64,000 bases of DNA from Maylandia zebra (Eukaryota > Chordata > Actinopteri > Cichliformes > Cichlidae): assembly GCF_041146795.1 (NCBI RefSeq), contig NC_135167.1:7646954-7710953 (forward strand), in the 5' to 3' direction. The position numbers and the translations under genes were made by a program. The notes beneath the pieces were generated by a model. It was given only the letters and a program-made list of their open reading frames with translations, was not told the DNA's origin and did not search any database. Below, piece after piece: positions 1-13,700 of the stretch. Every line of letters begins with the position of its first letter. The first letter of the stretch is position 1.

Positions 1-171
1 GACATTACAAATTAATTTGTGAGCTTTTAGCTGTTTCCCCATGTTTACAATCTTAGTTTAACATTCTGTCATTTAAATTTTAGAAAGAGCAGAGGACTTG
101 TCCAACTTGCAACACTTTGCTCATTTGAATCATGTCATGAACTTAAGCTTAATAAAAAAAGAAGTTCATAC

Positions 172-779
172 TTTCGCACGCCGTCTTCATAATATTCACT
201 CCTGTAGAATCCTCCCAGGTCATCAGCCAGCTCTCCGACAAACTCTGTGAAGAGCTCATAAGTGCTGCCGGCCTGCATAGGGCTGCTAAGCTGGATCACC
301 AGATACTGAGTAGGAACCTCCAGCCAACTCTTTTTCAGCTGGGGTGCAGAGGCTCCATCCATAGCTTTCAGCTGTGCGTGGTATCCGTCAAACATTGTGA
401 AGTTCAGCTTGTTGGAGTGGATGAGAATGAGGTCAGTCTCGTTCACGCATGTGAACAGCACCGTGGAGTATCCGCTGAAGATGTAGAGGCCATCAGGGTT
501 GGGAGTCAGCCGGGGCCACAGGGTCACATTGTATGAGATAGGAGACAATGAATCTGGAAGTCTGTAGTGCTGCCAGGGCTCTTTTGGGGTGGAGGGTGTG
601 GTGGTCTGGGTGCCAGGTCCAGCAGTCGTTCCAGTCGTTGCAGTCGCCGGAGTCTCTTGATTCTTTGATTTCTCCTGAGCATAAACAACTGAGAGGGCTA
701 TGATGGTGGCCACAGCACTGATGGCTACAACCACGCAGACCACTGCCACCACTTTGCTGATGAAGAAGCCTTTACCCAT
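172..779 (-). CDS. anpep: Aminopeptidase N-like gene, first coding exon only (partial, continues off the left edge)
   Basis: Reads from the ATG at 779 for 202 codons plus 2 nt and ends at a GT donor (CGAAA then GTATGA; donor at 171-170), the same phase as exon 1 of the neighbouring complete anpep. The protein is a type II ectopeptidase: a short cytoplasmic tail, a hydrophobic signal anchor at about residues 9-33, a Thr/Pro/Ala-rich stalk at about 40-66, then the start of the M1 beta-sandwich domain ([14 protein letters not shown] and the later GLYIFSGYSTV). Aminopeptidase N removes N-terminal neutral residues from peptides at the cell surface, typically on gut and kidney brush border. The domain part is clearly homologous to the second copy at 7769-18476, while the stalk has diverged. 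The catalytic exons lie beyond position 1, so activity cannot be judged. The long open frame below 172 is intron read-through. Confidence 0.9.
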
Positions 780-827
780 GTCTTCACCAGAGAAGAAGAG
801 AAAGACAGAAATTAGGGAATGATTGTA

Positions 828-834
828 ATTTATA
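828..834 (-). promoter_or_regulatory. Possible TATA box of the left aminopeptidase N copy
   Basis: TATAAAT on the minus strand, 49 bp upstream of the ATG at 779. Spacing would give a leader of about 20 nt. A pyrimidine tract ending in AG directly before the ATG could instead be a 3' splice site from an upstream non-coding exon, so the promoter call is tentative. Confidence 0.3.
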
Positions 835-2665
835 TCCTACCTTGCTGGATTCAAAGTTAATGATTCATTTCCTGGGCGGAGAAAATGTCCTGAAGTCAGA
901 AATGTTGAGTTGTAAAAAGTTCCAGCGATAAGAGTAAGCTCTACTAATCTTTAAACTTTTTATCTGCATAAAGGCTCTGAACAAAGGCCCTCTGTAGAAA
1001 CTGGCCTGTTTCGTCTCTGTGTGTTGTAAACTATGTGGTGGGAGATCTGCGGCAGAGCCTCCTATGTGTCTGTCTGCATATGCGTCTGTGCATAATTTTC
1101 AAACGTCAAGTCAAGAAGCCAAAATTACATAATGAAATAGGCTAAGTATGGGTTTACACAAGGCCATAAACTTTTATTTTTTCCCAAGATGCTGTGAAAA
1201 ATCTAAATTTACTCCAGCTAAGTGACTGGAGATGTTAAAAAAGAGAGAAATTGTAGGGTTAGAAATGAAAACACATGCCTTTTAGATTAGTTCAACAGTA
1301 TATTGTTGAATTTCTGGATTTAGGTCAACAAGGAGAAGGAGAAAAGCAAAAATGAGTGTCACTTAAACAGAAAGCATAGGTATACTGTTGGCAACGTCAC
1401 TTCAGCGTAAGTGAGTCATGTATCTTTAAAAGTTTACTGTAATAATGAGATGTGGTTTATGAGTCAGTCAGTGCTGAGAAGCAGCTCAGCACCACCGTAG
1501 TTACTACATCACCCACGCCACACCCAGGATGCATTCATTCAGGTTGTTTTGCCACCAGCACAGGGTGATGCATTGCAAAGCAAAATAGTACTGTGATCAC
1601 ATTACATTTCTCTGTAATACATTAGCTATTATGATATCATATTACATCTACAAAAATCTTAGTAGTCACATCTGAGCTGCTTCAGATCCATGTGACTAAT
1701 GTGTCACATGGGTCTGTTTCTAATGGCCTAACAACGCAGGAGTCAGAATAAAGGCTTACAGAAACGGTATTGGGGTAGCTGGTCCCCATCTGAAAATATT
1801 CACTATTCATTGAGGCACAACTTTATTTTTATTCCATGTTATTTGGCGGCTGTAGAGCAGGCATATGCCACACAGTTCTTTTCATAACTGCTGCATATTA
1901 TACAGCATTTGTGTTTATTCCACAACGGTTTTGTAATGTTTTCCCGTATGTCCTCAAAAAGGCAAAACTCTGCATTCAAGGCTCCAGTAGCACTGCATGA
2001 GAAGTCCAGCTGCATGTTTATTTAACTTGAGCGATTTTCAATTTTTTCTTACTTATTATCACCAAATCCCATAAGTTTCACAACCAGAAAGTTGTTTCTG
2101 GAAAGTGAGAGTGTAATCATTTTTCTTCTCTGTCACTGTTTTTTAATAAACTGGTTCCCATATGTTCAAATATTATCCATTGTAACTGTGAATCAAGGGA
2201 GCTTAACATATTTATTGCAATTCATTGTTGGTTTTGGCCTTTTAGTGATATTTGTCAGCTGCAAAATGTTGTGGTTTTATCTGCAAAGGATGGCAACGTG
2301 CTGTCACCATCCAATGAGGCAGATCAAATTCACACAGTGGCCTCTGTTTAGGGTAGATTCATAATCATATTGTGGACATAATATACATTTATATTATCCA
2401 GCCCCCTCTGCACTGAGCAACACGAAGCAAAATAATCTTTTTTTCTTAAAAGATTCACTATTTTTAATCTGAAACACATAACAGGACCAAAATCTTACAT
2501 GTATACAGGATTATATTTAGCAGCTACCCATGCATTCAAAACAATTCATGAGTTTTTCAGGCTATTTTCCCTAAATTAGTGTTTTTCTCACACCAGTCAA
2601 GGATCTCCAGTTTACATGCATGAACCTAAAGTTCCATCTTGTCTAAAATATGAAAGTTGTACATA

Positions 2666-3169
2666 CAGTGGCTTGCAAAAGTATTCGGCCCCCTTGAACT
2701 TTTCCACATTTTGTCACATTACAGCCACAAACATGAATCAGTTTTATTGGAATTCCACGTGAAAGACCAACACAAACTGGTGTACACGTGAGAAGAGGAA
2801 CGAAAATCATACATGATTCCAAACATTTTTTACAAATAAATAACTGAAAAGTGGGGTGTGCGTAATTATTCAGCCCCCTTGAGTCAATACTTTGTAGAAC
2901 CACCTTTTGGTGCAATTACAGCTGCCAGACTTTTAGGGTATGTCTCTACCAGCTTTGCACATCTAGAGACTGAAATCCTTGCCCATTCTTCTTTGCAAAA
3001 CAGCTCCAGCTCAGTCAGATTAGATGGACAGCGTTTGTGAACAGCAGTTTTCAGATCCTCGGACCTCTATTGGTCTTTCACGTGGAATTCCAATACAATT
3101 GATTTATCTTTGTGACTGTGACAAAATGTGGGAAAGTTCAAGGGGGCCGAATACTTTTGCAAGCCACTG
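2666..3169. mobile_element. Tc1/mariner-type non-autonomous element (MITE) with long terminal inverted repeats
   Basis: The left end begins CAGTGGCTTGCAAAAGTATT and the right end is its inverted counterpart ending AATACTTTTGCAAGCCACTG. Both ends are flanked by TA (2664-2665 and 3170-3171), the Tc1/mariner target duplication. The inverted repeats run for about 110 bp and include a shared inner motif near 2740 and 3090 (GGAATTCCACGTGAAAGACC, inverted). The middle retains a short antisense remnant of a Tc1-like transposase gene. No transposase frame survives, so mobility would depend on an enzyme supplied elsewhere. Confidence 0.85.
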
Positions 3170-4047
3170 TATCATTTAGAGCTGGATTTATATGAAATAT
3201 GTTTCACTCACAAAAATATTTTCTGATTTATGTAGGAACAGAAAAAATGCTTTGACTCCAATATAACAGTAAACTGAAATGAGAGTTTTGTGCTTGTCTC
3301 TATACATTGCTTAAATAATTTTTCTGGAAAAGTATGCAAATCGTTGCAGTTAATGAGATAACTGTCCAATGTTTCTATGATGCAAAATAAATTGTTTAAA
3401 TGTACATTTTATCTTTGATCTTTCTCCCTACCAAGTAGCAGACATATGTGGACATTGTTTTCCAGCCTCAGGCAGTGATAGACTTTAAAAAGAGGCCCTT
3501 TAACATTTAAAGTTTATTAAAAGTTGTCTTTTTGGGATTTTACAAAGACTTTAATTCAGTCCAGTTCAACTGATTATCAATCCTTTGGGCCTTGTTTACT
3601 CAGAGCGCAATTTTTTGTTGACTAGATGTGTGAAAAAAAATGTCAAGATAGTACAAACCCATCAAGACTAAAATGGGGTTAAATTTGGTTCAAAAACGTT
3701 CTGGTGGTCATCTAATGTGAAGTGTCCTTAAACTTTTAATATTTTAGACATGTTCTTCAAAGGTTTTTCATCTTTCACGTTTAAATATTTGGCAGCGTTC
3801 TCTTGATCATCTTATGAATGAGTTTTGCTGTGTGGGTGGTCTTAAGTGTGAGATCTAAAGTGATAACCCAAACACTACTCTCAACCCTCTCTTATGAAGA
3901 AAAGCGAAAAAGATCTTCTTTCTCTATCCTTCTTTTTCTATTTTAAAGTAGTTTTTGCACTAAAACAAAAACATTTTTTGATGCATATCACTTCGGATAG
4001 TCTTGCTTTTTTCATACTTCACGGTTGAAATGGTTAAACAAAGTGCA

Positions 4048-4051
<4 letters not shown>

Positions 4052-4103
<52 letters not shown>
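4052..4103. repeat. (CA)26 microsatellite
   Basis: Uninterrupted CA dinucleotides preceded by a short GC/CA-mixed lead-in (CACGCG). Lies in the spacer between the two anpep copies. Confidence 0.95.
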
Positions 4104-4105
<2 letters not shown>

Positions 4106-5619
4106 AAAATGACTAAAAATACATTGTAACTCTAAACCTTCAGCTAGAAACACAAACAGTAGAACATTTTTCTTACCTTGAATTTACTTAGCATCAAGTC
4201 ACTGGTTTCAGTTTCCTTTTCACCTGTGGATCCAACTATCTTGTTGTCCTCCAAACTTTGAGCAAAGCGGCTGCTTAACCAGAATAAATATGTCCTGTTA
4301 TTTTGATGATAAAGGAAAATACTTACTGAATCAGCTGGGACTTTCTCAGATTTGAGCCGACAGTGACTGCGTACAAATAACATTGGAAGCTATTACACAA
4401 GCACTGATGTCATAAAGCCAGAACTGCAGATACTTCTGGACTTGTTGTGTCTTGTCTTGATAAGGTCAATGTTATGTTTACTGGCATTTCTCCAGCACAC
4501 CTGTGTTCCAGGTATTTCATGATAGAGGTATTATTACTATTACAATTACGTTAATACTATAATGTTCTATCATATCGATTTTCCATCTGTATTCTTTATT
4601 GTGTGGATATTGTAGATATTGTGTAATGCACTACATTACAGATGCAGGAATACACCGCATAGGCCATGACGACCATGACTATGAGAAGAAGATAATGATT
4701 ATCATCATTATAATTATTATCATTGTTGTTGTCATTATTTGCATACATTGTTTGTTCCGCTCTTATCCTAAATTGTCCTGTTCTTTTGTTTGTTTAGTAA
4801 TTAAAATTAAGCCAAGTAAGAAATTTAATTAATTTAATTAAATTGAATATAAGCAGCTTCACCGTCATTACAGACAGACTCTATATGAGTTTAAAAAAAT
4901 CAATAGAGTGTAAGAGGAAAGTGAATAATGTTTTATTAACCTTAGTGTTAATGTTAAACATATTGGTAAAAACTTTCATCAGCTCATCGTTTCACCTTAA
5001 AGTGTAACATCTGTTTCAAACGAGTAGAAACAAGAATGACTAATTTGACATCTTTATCCCGTATATCTTTTTTTTGACAGATGCTGAGGCTTCCAATAAG
5101 ACTGTAATTACACAGACTGTAACTACCGGCAGATGATTCCTTTTAAAAATATATTGGAAAAGACTCCGTTTTCCATCTGATTACATTCCTGCGGCTAAAA
5201 GTACAAGCTTGTATTGTCAGGATTAGACCTGCAGTGAGATGCTCCTGACAGGGAAAGTTCATCCAAGCGCTCAGCTTAGAAAAACAACCCTTCTTATGAC
5301 CTATTATGTTTCTAATGAGATATTTTATGGGAAAGTTTTTAACCTGTCACTGCTCAATGGGGAAAAACGACTCCATTCATCTATGTTAACTCTTTAGGGT
5401 TTGCAGGTCTTTTATTTTGATTTGGCAGGTGATTAAAAATGTAATAATTAAGTTTAAAAAAGCCAAAATGCGTAATGAAACATGTACTATTATTCTAAAT
5501 GTAAACTCATCCACTTCAATTAAAAACTCAAAAGCTGCAGAAATTGTCAGTAAACAACGATGGGAAGAAAAGAGGAATCTATAGTTACTGCCCGTTTGCA
5601 ATAAACACACCAAGAACAG

Positions 5620-5930
5620 GTACAAATGCAAGTTTATTCATGGGAAATCAGTTTGAAATGTGACATGAAGTTTGGATTAAAGGCAAGCTGTTTTCACACA
5701 TGAACTTTGGAAAATATATACATATGTAAGCTCAGTGTGCTTAACACAGAAGATAAAAAAAAACATAAAAACACGCTTAGTTATTGAGTGCAGGCCTGTG
5801 TGAACAAAGAGATTTGGAGTTTGTTTTTGAACGTCAGCGCAGATATAACTGATCTTAGGTGAGCAGCCAGCTTGTTCCAAAGAACAGGAGCACAGTAATT
5901 GAGTGCGCCCTCATCATACACCTTTGTGAA
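5620..5930. repeat. Probable old LINE-derived interspersed repeat
   Basis: The segment around 5790-5930 (GTGAGCAGCCAGCTTGTTCC followed by an AGGAGCACAGTAATTGAGTG-type sequence) resembles a stretch common in teleost L2/CR1-type LINE copies. Recognition is from memory of the family; there is no open reading frame and the edges are uncertain. Confidence 0.35.
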
Positions 5931-6910
5931 TCAAATCCAGGTAAGAGATCTTTGCCTGATTGCTAGACAGGTGTGACTGGCTTATGAATCAGGACAAATG
6001 ATTCTTATTGATAAACACAAGTGTGGGGAATCATCTGGAGAATCAGAATGATTTTAAATGGAAGGGTTTGTGCTTGTTATCTGTATGTTGCCACCTCTCT
6101 TTGTAAGGAAGAAAATTGTTTATCTCAATGCCAGTCATGGAGGAGCCATGAAGGTGTTGTAAGGAAAGCAAAAAAAGCTGATGAATTTGACAACTAAGGA
6201 AAATAAAACAACAGTATGTGAGGAGGAAATCAGAAAACCCACACCTTTCCAAAATGTCTACTTGAGAATGATGATGGTTTAAAAAAAATTAAACTTTATT
6301 AGTAAAATGTTTATCCCTGAAACAGTTTGTAGCTGCCGGCATTTACTTTTGTGGTACTATCCGCCAGCCTAGAGCTATAAATAAAATACTGGGACTTTTT
6401 CCCCTCACTCTTTGTTTCTGGGGCAAACATAACCACTTCTTTGGACCTTCCTTCACATCCATTCAGATAGTTTTAGCAATCTCCCTGCAACAATTTGCTG
6501 AAGTTTGGGAGCCCTTACATTGGTGCTATCATCATTATTTCTTGTATTGACACAATGTTATTCTTTCGCTGATAAATTCAAAAAATTTCGTAAAAAAGTA
6601 GCCAGAAAGGCATGGGAGGAATCGCACTGAACTGGACAATCTCAATAGTTGTGAGCTGCATCAGCCTGATGTGTAGTTACATTTCTGGGAAGATGCACAT
6701 CCAGTTATGACACAGGTTAGGCTATAGATTTTGATGGGTCTGTGGTTACAGTGTAGCTGCTGAAGCATAAACCCCCAGTCCCCTCCTCCAGCTCTTCAGG
6801 AGGGCTACCAAGGTGTTCGCAAGTCTCCTCCCTGAAACCCTTCACCTAAAAGGTCTCCATGGGTACTATTCTTTCTACGACCATTTCTTTTTGGTTGGTG
6901 TTGTAAAGTT

Positions 6911-7090
6911 AGAGAAGGAAGGCTGAGATGGTTTGGGCATGTACAGAGGAGAGACAGTGGATATATTGGACAAAGGATGTTAAATATGTAGAGCTGCCAA
7001 GCAGCAGGAGAAGAAGAAAAGCATAGAGGAGGTTTATGGATGCAGGGAAGGAGAAGGACAGTGTTGGTGTGACACATGATGTCACATGAT
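6911..7090 (+). mobile_element. LINE fragment (RTE-like), C-terminal end of the reverse transcriptase ORF, decayed
   Basis: The plus strand encodes, with frame breaks, the motif LRWFGHVQRRDSGYIGQRML and then a basic Gly/Arg/Lys-rich stretch. This pattern is typical of the C-terminal tail of RTE-like LINE ORFs in fish. A stop and a frameshift follow, so it is a dead fragment. The 3' end of what looks like the same family occurs in reverse at 40195-40325. Confidence 0.55.
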
Positions 7091-7768
7091 GGAAGCAAAC
7101 GATCACATGATGATGAGCAACATAAAATTAAAATTTTGTGAATGAGGTCATTTGTCTAAAGCTGTCCTTTTTCACAGGTGACAGGAAGTACACAACTTTA
7201 GATGTGCTCTTAATTCTGGAAATACTTTGTGTTTAGTGGTCACCACTTGCTGTAATTCAGTGACTTATTTTAAGTATAATTCTACCATGGCTTCAACTGC
7301 ACATCATATGCACTTTGTACTAGGAAGTTGGCAGGATAGAGACTGTTTAATGTCTGATCCCACCACATCAGACATTTCTCCCATGCATCTCTGTCTGTCT
7401 AGGAAAGTTCAAGCACATGCATGAAAACAGCTGTCGTCAACAGATTTTAACCACTTGTAGAATTGCTGCCATTAATCTCTGCCTCTACTGCTCTACATTA
7501 AATTTACTGCCTTGGGTAATAGTATAAATCATGATAAGGATCAACTTATAATGTAAAATATGTAGAAAACAAACACGCTGTCTTGGTCTCTTCCCTTCCC
7601 TTGCACTAAAGCTGATGTTAAGTGGGCTATTGTGTGACAACAGTTAAACAGTCCTCCTGCATTTGTCAAGAGAAAAGGCTTTTGTTGTTTCCGTTGATTA
7701 TAGTGATTTTCATTAATTACATATCACTGTCAGTACTGAAAAAAGGACTGTGGTGGCTTTTGGTGTTC

Positions 7769-10700
7769 TCACGTGGACTCCTGAGCAAACCACCGCTGCA
7801 CTTCAGCTTTGTTTTCTGTCACCCACTTCATGTTAGCCGTTGTTTTCTCTATGGCCTGCTCTAGGGCCATGGTGGCAGAACCAAAGCCAACACTGAGGTT
7901 TTCTTCTTTGAATCTTTTAAGCTGGAGAGAAGAGCAAATACAAACAGACAAAATCAGAAATTTAGCAATCGTTGTATTTATTTTCTCCCAAATGCCCAAA
8001 GGGAAATTCTGTGTTTTTCTGTGTGGTTGAGGTTTTGTTGGCTCCATACCTCCTGTAACTCATACTCTGTAGAGAACCTCTGTGTGATTCCACTGACAAG
8101 ATTAGAGAAGGAAAATGATCCTTTTCCATATCTAAAAAAAGAAAAGGGAAAAAAAAAAGCTGTAGTTCAGCAGAAGGAATTAGTAATAGGTAGGTAGTCA
8201 TGCTTGAAAACTCAAACTGGGCAAGTAAGTGAAAAAAAAAGAAAAAACCCAGCAGGATCTGCACCTAAAGAAATGTGATTACTTCTTAAATCCTGCTGTT
8301 AAATTCAGCTTTTAAAATTCTTTTCTGTCTTTAACAATTAGCTTGTGAGTACTGACTATTTAGAAACAAAAGGATAGAGCTCTCACTGTTGGAAGATGTA
8401 ACTCCATCTAGCATTGATGAAGTTCCATGCTAGCGGCATCCCCACAACATTTCGGGCAATATTCTGGATGGTAGAGGTGGCGTCTTGCTTACGGATCTTA
8501 GTTGGGTCTAGTGTGTACTCCAGATACCTGAGTCAACGATATACCCACATACAACGATTATTTCCGAGGGAAAATGGAAAATATCTGATATCATTCAAAG
8601 TTGTGACTGCACAATGCCTGCTATAGATATTGCTCAGTTTAGTGCTGCATAAATAAAACTGAATTAAACTATAAGGGAGGGAATCAACAACCAGAGACCA
8701 GGAGATAAAGTAGCATTAATGGTATATGGGAACTATTTTCTATTGTGACCACATTAATATTTAACAAAATTATAGCACATTTATAGGCAATAACACACAG
8801 CTTAATATCTTGGAGGTGTGGGGGGGCTGCTAAAGGCTTTCTTTAATTTGCATGGCCACCCTCATTATTTGGAAAGGGGTCCTTAGGGAGTGTAACCCAC
8901 TCGCTTACTGATCGAACTGACAAACTGATTAAAAATGAATTACCGTGCATTTGTTGATGAGTTTATGGGACTGCATAAAAACAAACTCATCCCAGACAAG
9001 ATAAAAACACCCTTGGTGGCCAGCATCCACAAGCAGGATTTATTTGTTTGTGAGGATATAATTAAAATAGTACTGTTTAGATAGCACCATGATGGGTGGT
9101 AAATAGAGTACAAGCCAATTGGGAAAGCTCAGTTCGACACACTTGTTTTTCTGCTATGATGTGAATCTCTTCACCACCAGTTCACAGTGTTACATTTACT
9201 GTTTTTAATGGTTCTATCATTAAGATGTAATTGCTATAATTGCTCTTATGCTGCAAAGCAGGTTCTCTTTCTCTGTGTTCAGTTGTGAGTTTTATTCTGA
9301 ATAAACAATCAGTTTAGCTTCTTTGAAAAGCATTTACATTGCTAATACATTACTATACTTCCACAACACACCTGTTCAAAAGCCAAGGTATTTTGCTGCA
9401 GGCCAGTGCAGACCTGAGCCTGGACGCTTCAGATGCCAGAGTAGCATTCTTGAACATGTTCCAGGCAAAGTCCCACTCTGCCACACCACCAAAGGCTATG
9501 GCGTAGCAATAAACTGTGCTTTTCAAGTTGGGATGGATCCTGGTGAACATAAAGATTATGCAATGAATTTCAAATGAATCCTAGAACACTGGCTCTCTCC
9601 TCTCCCTCTCTCTGAATGCACACACACAGACATACTTGGCATATAGGTCACTAGCTGTTTAACAGTTTTGTAAACAGTTCAGCAGTCAAATTTAAGAGGT
9701 CTGAATTATGGCAGATTATAAGAAATATTCATTCTCACACTGTTCTAAATTCCTTACTGCTCTTGCAGTGGCCAGGGCAAGAGTCTTTGGACAATTGCAA
9801 ATTGTCAGTGTCTGACAAAGTGTGGCATGTCTGAGGTCAGCATGGGAATGACATATCTACTTGCATGTCATGATCTGCTGGATTTGTAACTATGAAGATG
9901 CATTCATTTAAATTTATTTATTTATTTTATTTAGAAAGAGGGGCAATACATATTAATGAACATTTTAACAAATGTAAATATGCCAGATTATAGCCTTGGG
10001 CTAATTTCCATCTGCAGAACCTCTGGCAGGTTGGTGTTAAACACAAGTTAGTAAAAAACATACAGAGACAGTATTTACAGGTCATGTGACAAGGACAAAA
10101 ACAGTGATCACATTATACTAGAACAAACAATGACAAGAAGAGTGGACACAGAGGACAATATAGATAATAATAACGGAAGCATAAATTTTATTGCACAAGA
10201 CCCAGTATTGCACAGGCCCTTACTGTCCTGATATTGAACTGACCCATTACACTAATGGGTCAGTGCATTGACCCATTACACTAATTACAGGTCTTGTTTC
10301 TAAAATCTGTGGTGTCAATCTCAATTTCATGTTGCTGGTTATGAGCTGCATCATAACCGCCTAACCCTAAAAACACCTGCTACTGCCAAGATTTGCCAAG
10401 ACTGAGTAGTAAAAGACAGATATAAAAGCCTTAAACGTGTATGAGAACTTTCATGGGCTCAAAAGAACAGATTGAAACTATTTTGTACTCACGGGTTGCG
10501 ACTTGGATTTTTCATCCACTCTCTGTACCAGCTTTTTATAAGCTCCCTACAGCCTTCCACTCCCGCACTGCAGGCTATCCCAATAGCATTTATCTGATTA
10601 TACCTGAGAAGATTTTTTTTACAGAGACAAACAATATATACAAAATCTTAGCTTTTTGATTTCATATCAAAAATCTGTGTTTAAAAGAGCCCTTACTGGT

Positions 10701-13700
10701 CGGTGTGTCCTGTAGGTACTCTTGTCCAGTTAGATGTAATTGTCTTGAAATGCTCAAATAGAGGTTGTATTTGTTTCTTAAGGTATGCCTAAAATAAGAG
10801 TTAGAGTTAGTTTTTTTTCCTGTCAGTTGACTCTTTTATTTTAAACACTCACAATAGGCAAGAATAATAATTAGCATGTAAACTAAAGTAGGGCTAACCT
10901 GCAAAACTCCGTAGACTTCATTGCGGTCAAACATGAGAATATAGTAGTTGAGGTTTCTCAAAGCTGACTCCCAGGGGATGTAGTCTCGCTCTTTTGACAG
11001 GTATTTGGTAGTCCTCAGAGCCAGTGTGGTGCTGATTATTTTGGCTCTGGGGGAAAAAGAAAAGGATGCTTTTTCACACATAACTGTTTAATACTTTAAC
11101 TTAAGATTTTTCTTTTTCCTTTACCTTGCTAAATTGAATGCATCATCGATAATTTGTGCCCTGTTGATGATTGATACAGCCTGAAAGAAAGAAAAAAGTC
11201 ACATGCAAAGTGTATAAGACAAAACAATTTAACATTTAAAATTATGAAATGTAATACACTGAAAATGCAATATGAAAAATGACATTGAACAAAGCCAACA
11301 TATTTCTGTCTGTTAAAGCTCTGAAACCTTGGGCTTTATCAGATCAGCTGGAAGGACTCTCTGTTCTCATGTGTTTGTTTGTTTTGCACTCCAGCAGTTG
11401 AAAAGGCATTCACAAAGGTTGCCTGGTAGCCAAAAGTGAGATTGTTGACTTGACTGCTTGGTTTTTTAAATTCCTTTGCCACTGAAGGGTAGCCTGGATG
11501 ACTTAGATTGTGACTGATTGTGATTTTACACGCTTGGGTACCGACCTAAAAAGTACTATGAACTCATTGTCATGTTAAAGAAATCAATTTCAGATGATCT
11601 CAGCTTTGTAAATTGGCGTCTTATACTGCTGAAAGCAGCCATGAGGAGATGGATGGACATTGTCAGCAGCAATACTCAGGTAAGCTGTGGCATTTAAATA
11701 ACACTTGGTTGCTTCTAATGGGCCCAAAATGTGCCAAGAAAATATCCCTCACACCACCACCAGCTTATACCACCAGCACCAGTCTGAACTGTTAATCCAA
11801 AGCAGCATGATCCATGCTTTCATGCTGTTCATCACAAATTCTGACCCTACCATTTGAATACTGTAGCAGAAATTAAGACTCAGATCAAGAAACATTTTTG
11901 TCCAATTTTGGTGCAAATAGTAGCCTTGGTTTCCTGTTCATAATTGATGGTAGAGGTACCAAGTTTGGCCTTCTGCTTCTTTAGCCCATCTGCTTCAAGG
12001 TTCAATGTGTTTTGTGTGTATTCAGAAATGCTCTTCTGTTACTTTTCAATCTCAAAGCAGCCTGGACATCACCCTCTAGCATCAGCAAGGCATTTTCACC
12101 CAGAGAACTACTGCTCACTGAATGTTTTCTCTTTCTGACCATTCTCTGTAAATCATAGAGACAGATGTGTGGGAAAATCCCAGTAGATCACCAGTTTCTG
12201 AAACACTTAGACCAGCCCATCTGACACTAACAAGCATGCCTGTGGCGGGGGCGTGGTCTTTGGCCTGCTGCAGAGGAGGGGAGCTCACGGGACGGCGCTG
12301 AGGCGGGAAGGAGCAGGTGCCCGGAACTGACTTGATGAGGAGAGACTTTTCTTATGTCTTGCAGTGAGAAGGAGTGAGAGGGACAACGGGAGTGACGGAG
12401 TGGCTGCGTCCGGGGCAAGAGCCAGAAACCGCAGGGAAAATCACAACTGTAAATAAAGCACTGTTGAACTCTCAAACGCGGAAGTGCCCATCTGTGGGTC
12501 GTGTGTCACAATGACCTTCTCAAAATCCCTTAAATCACTGAGATTTAGATGCTCAGTTCTATTTCCACCATGCCTAAATGCAAAGAGTTGCTCCCATGTG
12601 GCTGTGGATCTGATAGTTGCATTAATGTGCAGAACGTGTGTACTCAACAAAGTGGTCAGTGAGTGTAGTCTCAGAGCTCAAATAACTGACAGAAAAAGCA
12701 GCAAATATCAACATTTGACAGCTAATACGTTTCTGAAATGTAACAAATTCAGCTCTTGTCTCGTCTTCCACAACAAACTTTGATCGGTGCACTCAAAGAA
12801 AAAAATTTAGTCAAAACCCAAGAGTTACACATACTGAAAGCAGTTCAAATTGTCTACAGCTCAGTGTGTAAATTTGGCAAAAATGCATAGATTGCACCAA
12901 ATATCTTTTTTCTGCTAAGACTTTTAACTTTGAGTTTTTGTGCAGTTATTGTGTTTTTAAGATTCTTTGCCTAGTCTGGTGTTGTCTGCCTTAAGCCATT
13001 TAAACACATGAACCTCAGTCAAATTCATGAGACATGGTTTTAGATATTTTCCAAATTATCCTTTACATTCATACTACTGATAATACTGTGTTTGCTTCAG
13101 GCAAAGGAGTCTGGAGAGCCTTAACAGGAGGCAGCACACATGATTCTCACTTGATACTGTTAAATACACAATTGTTGTGCTATTTTCATATCAGTGCAAT
13201 AAGATGGCACACAGAACAGAACAACAGGGGCAGGTTGAAGACCGGCTAATACTGGTTCAAGAGTACCCAGACCTTTATCAGGTGGTATCTGTAAAAGTTC
13301 AGGGCTGCAGTGCTATTGTCAGGAAAGTGTAAGATACAGCTAAAAGTATAATAACCAGTCACAGCACAAAGTCTTTGTCGCTGACCCAATCCAGCACAAA
13401 CCGACCTTAAACATAGGCAACAGAAACTAGGGGAAATTCATAGATATAGTTGGAGTAAATTTAACTTTTTATCTTATTTTGTTTTATTATTTTAGTTTAG
13501 TTTTATTTTTATGCATCTATTCCATCCAGTTTTGGTTATTTGAATAGCCGTTGTACAGTCTTTAGTTGTCATACCATATAAATGTGGACATAAAGCACAA
13601 ACAGGAAAACACTTGTGACTCACCTGGTGGTTGGTGTTGAGCACGGAAAGGAGACGGTCCCAGTTATCAGGATCGTAGTTCACCCTGAAGTATCCAGATA

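Larger units (their letters stand above)
780..7768. other. Spacer between the two tandem aminopeptidase N genes
   Basis: About 7 kb with no recognisable host exon. It holds the 5' flank of the left anpep copy, a Tc1-type MITE (2666-3169), a CA microsatellite (4052-4103), a possible LINE-derived segment (about 5620-5930) and an RTE-like LINE fragment (about 6911-7090). The rest is AT-rich sequence with short random open frames. The 3' UTR of the right-hand anpep copy must begin just below 7769; I saw no AATAAA close to the stop, only an ATTAAA on the minus strand near 7346-7351. Confidence 0.6.

Noticed and set aside
4052..4103. Regular short repeats considered as a CRISPR-like array
   Set aside because: A plain dinucleotide microsatellite in a vertebrate genome; no spacers.
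4599..4832. Open frame with a run of Ile and Val
   Set aside because: Produced by an imperfect ATT/ATC simple repeat.
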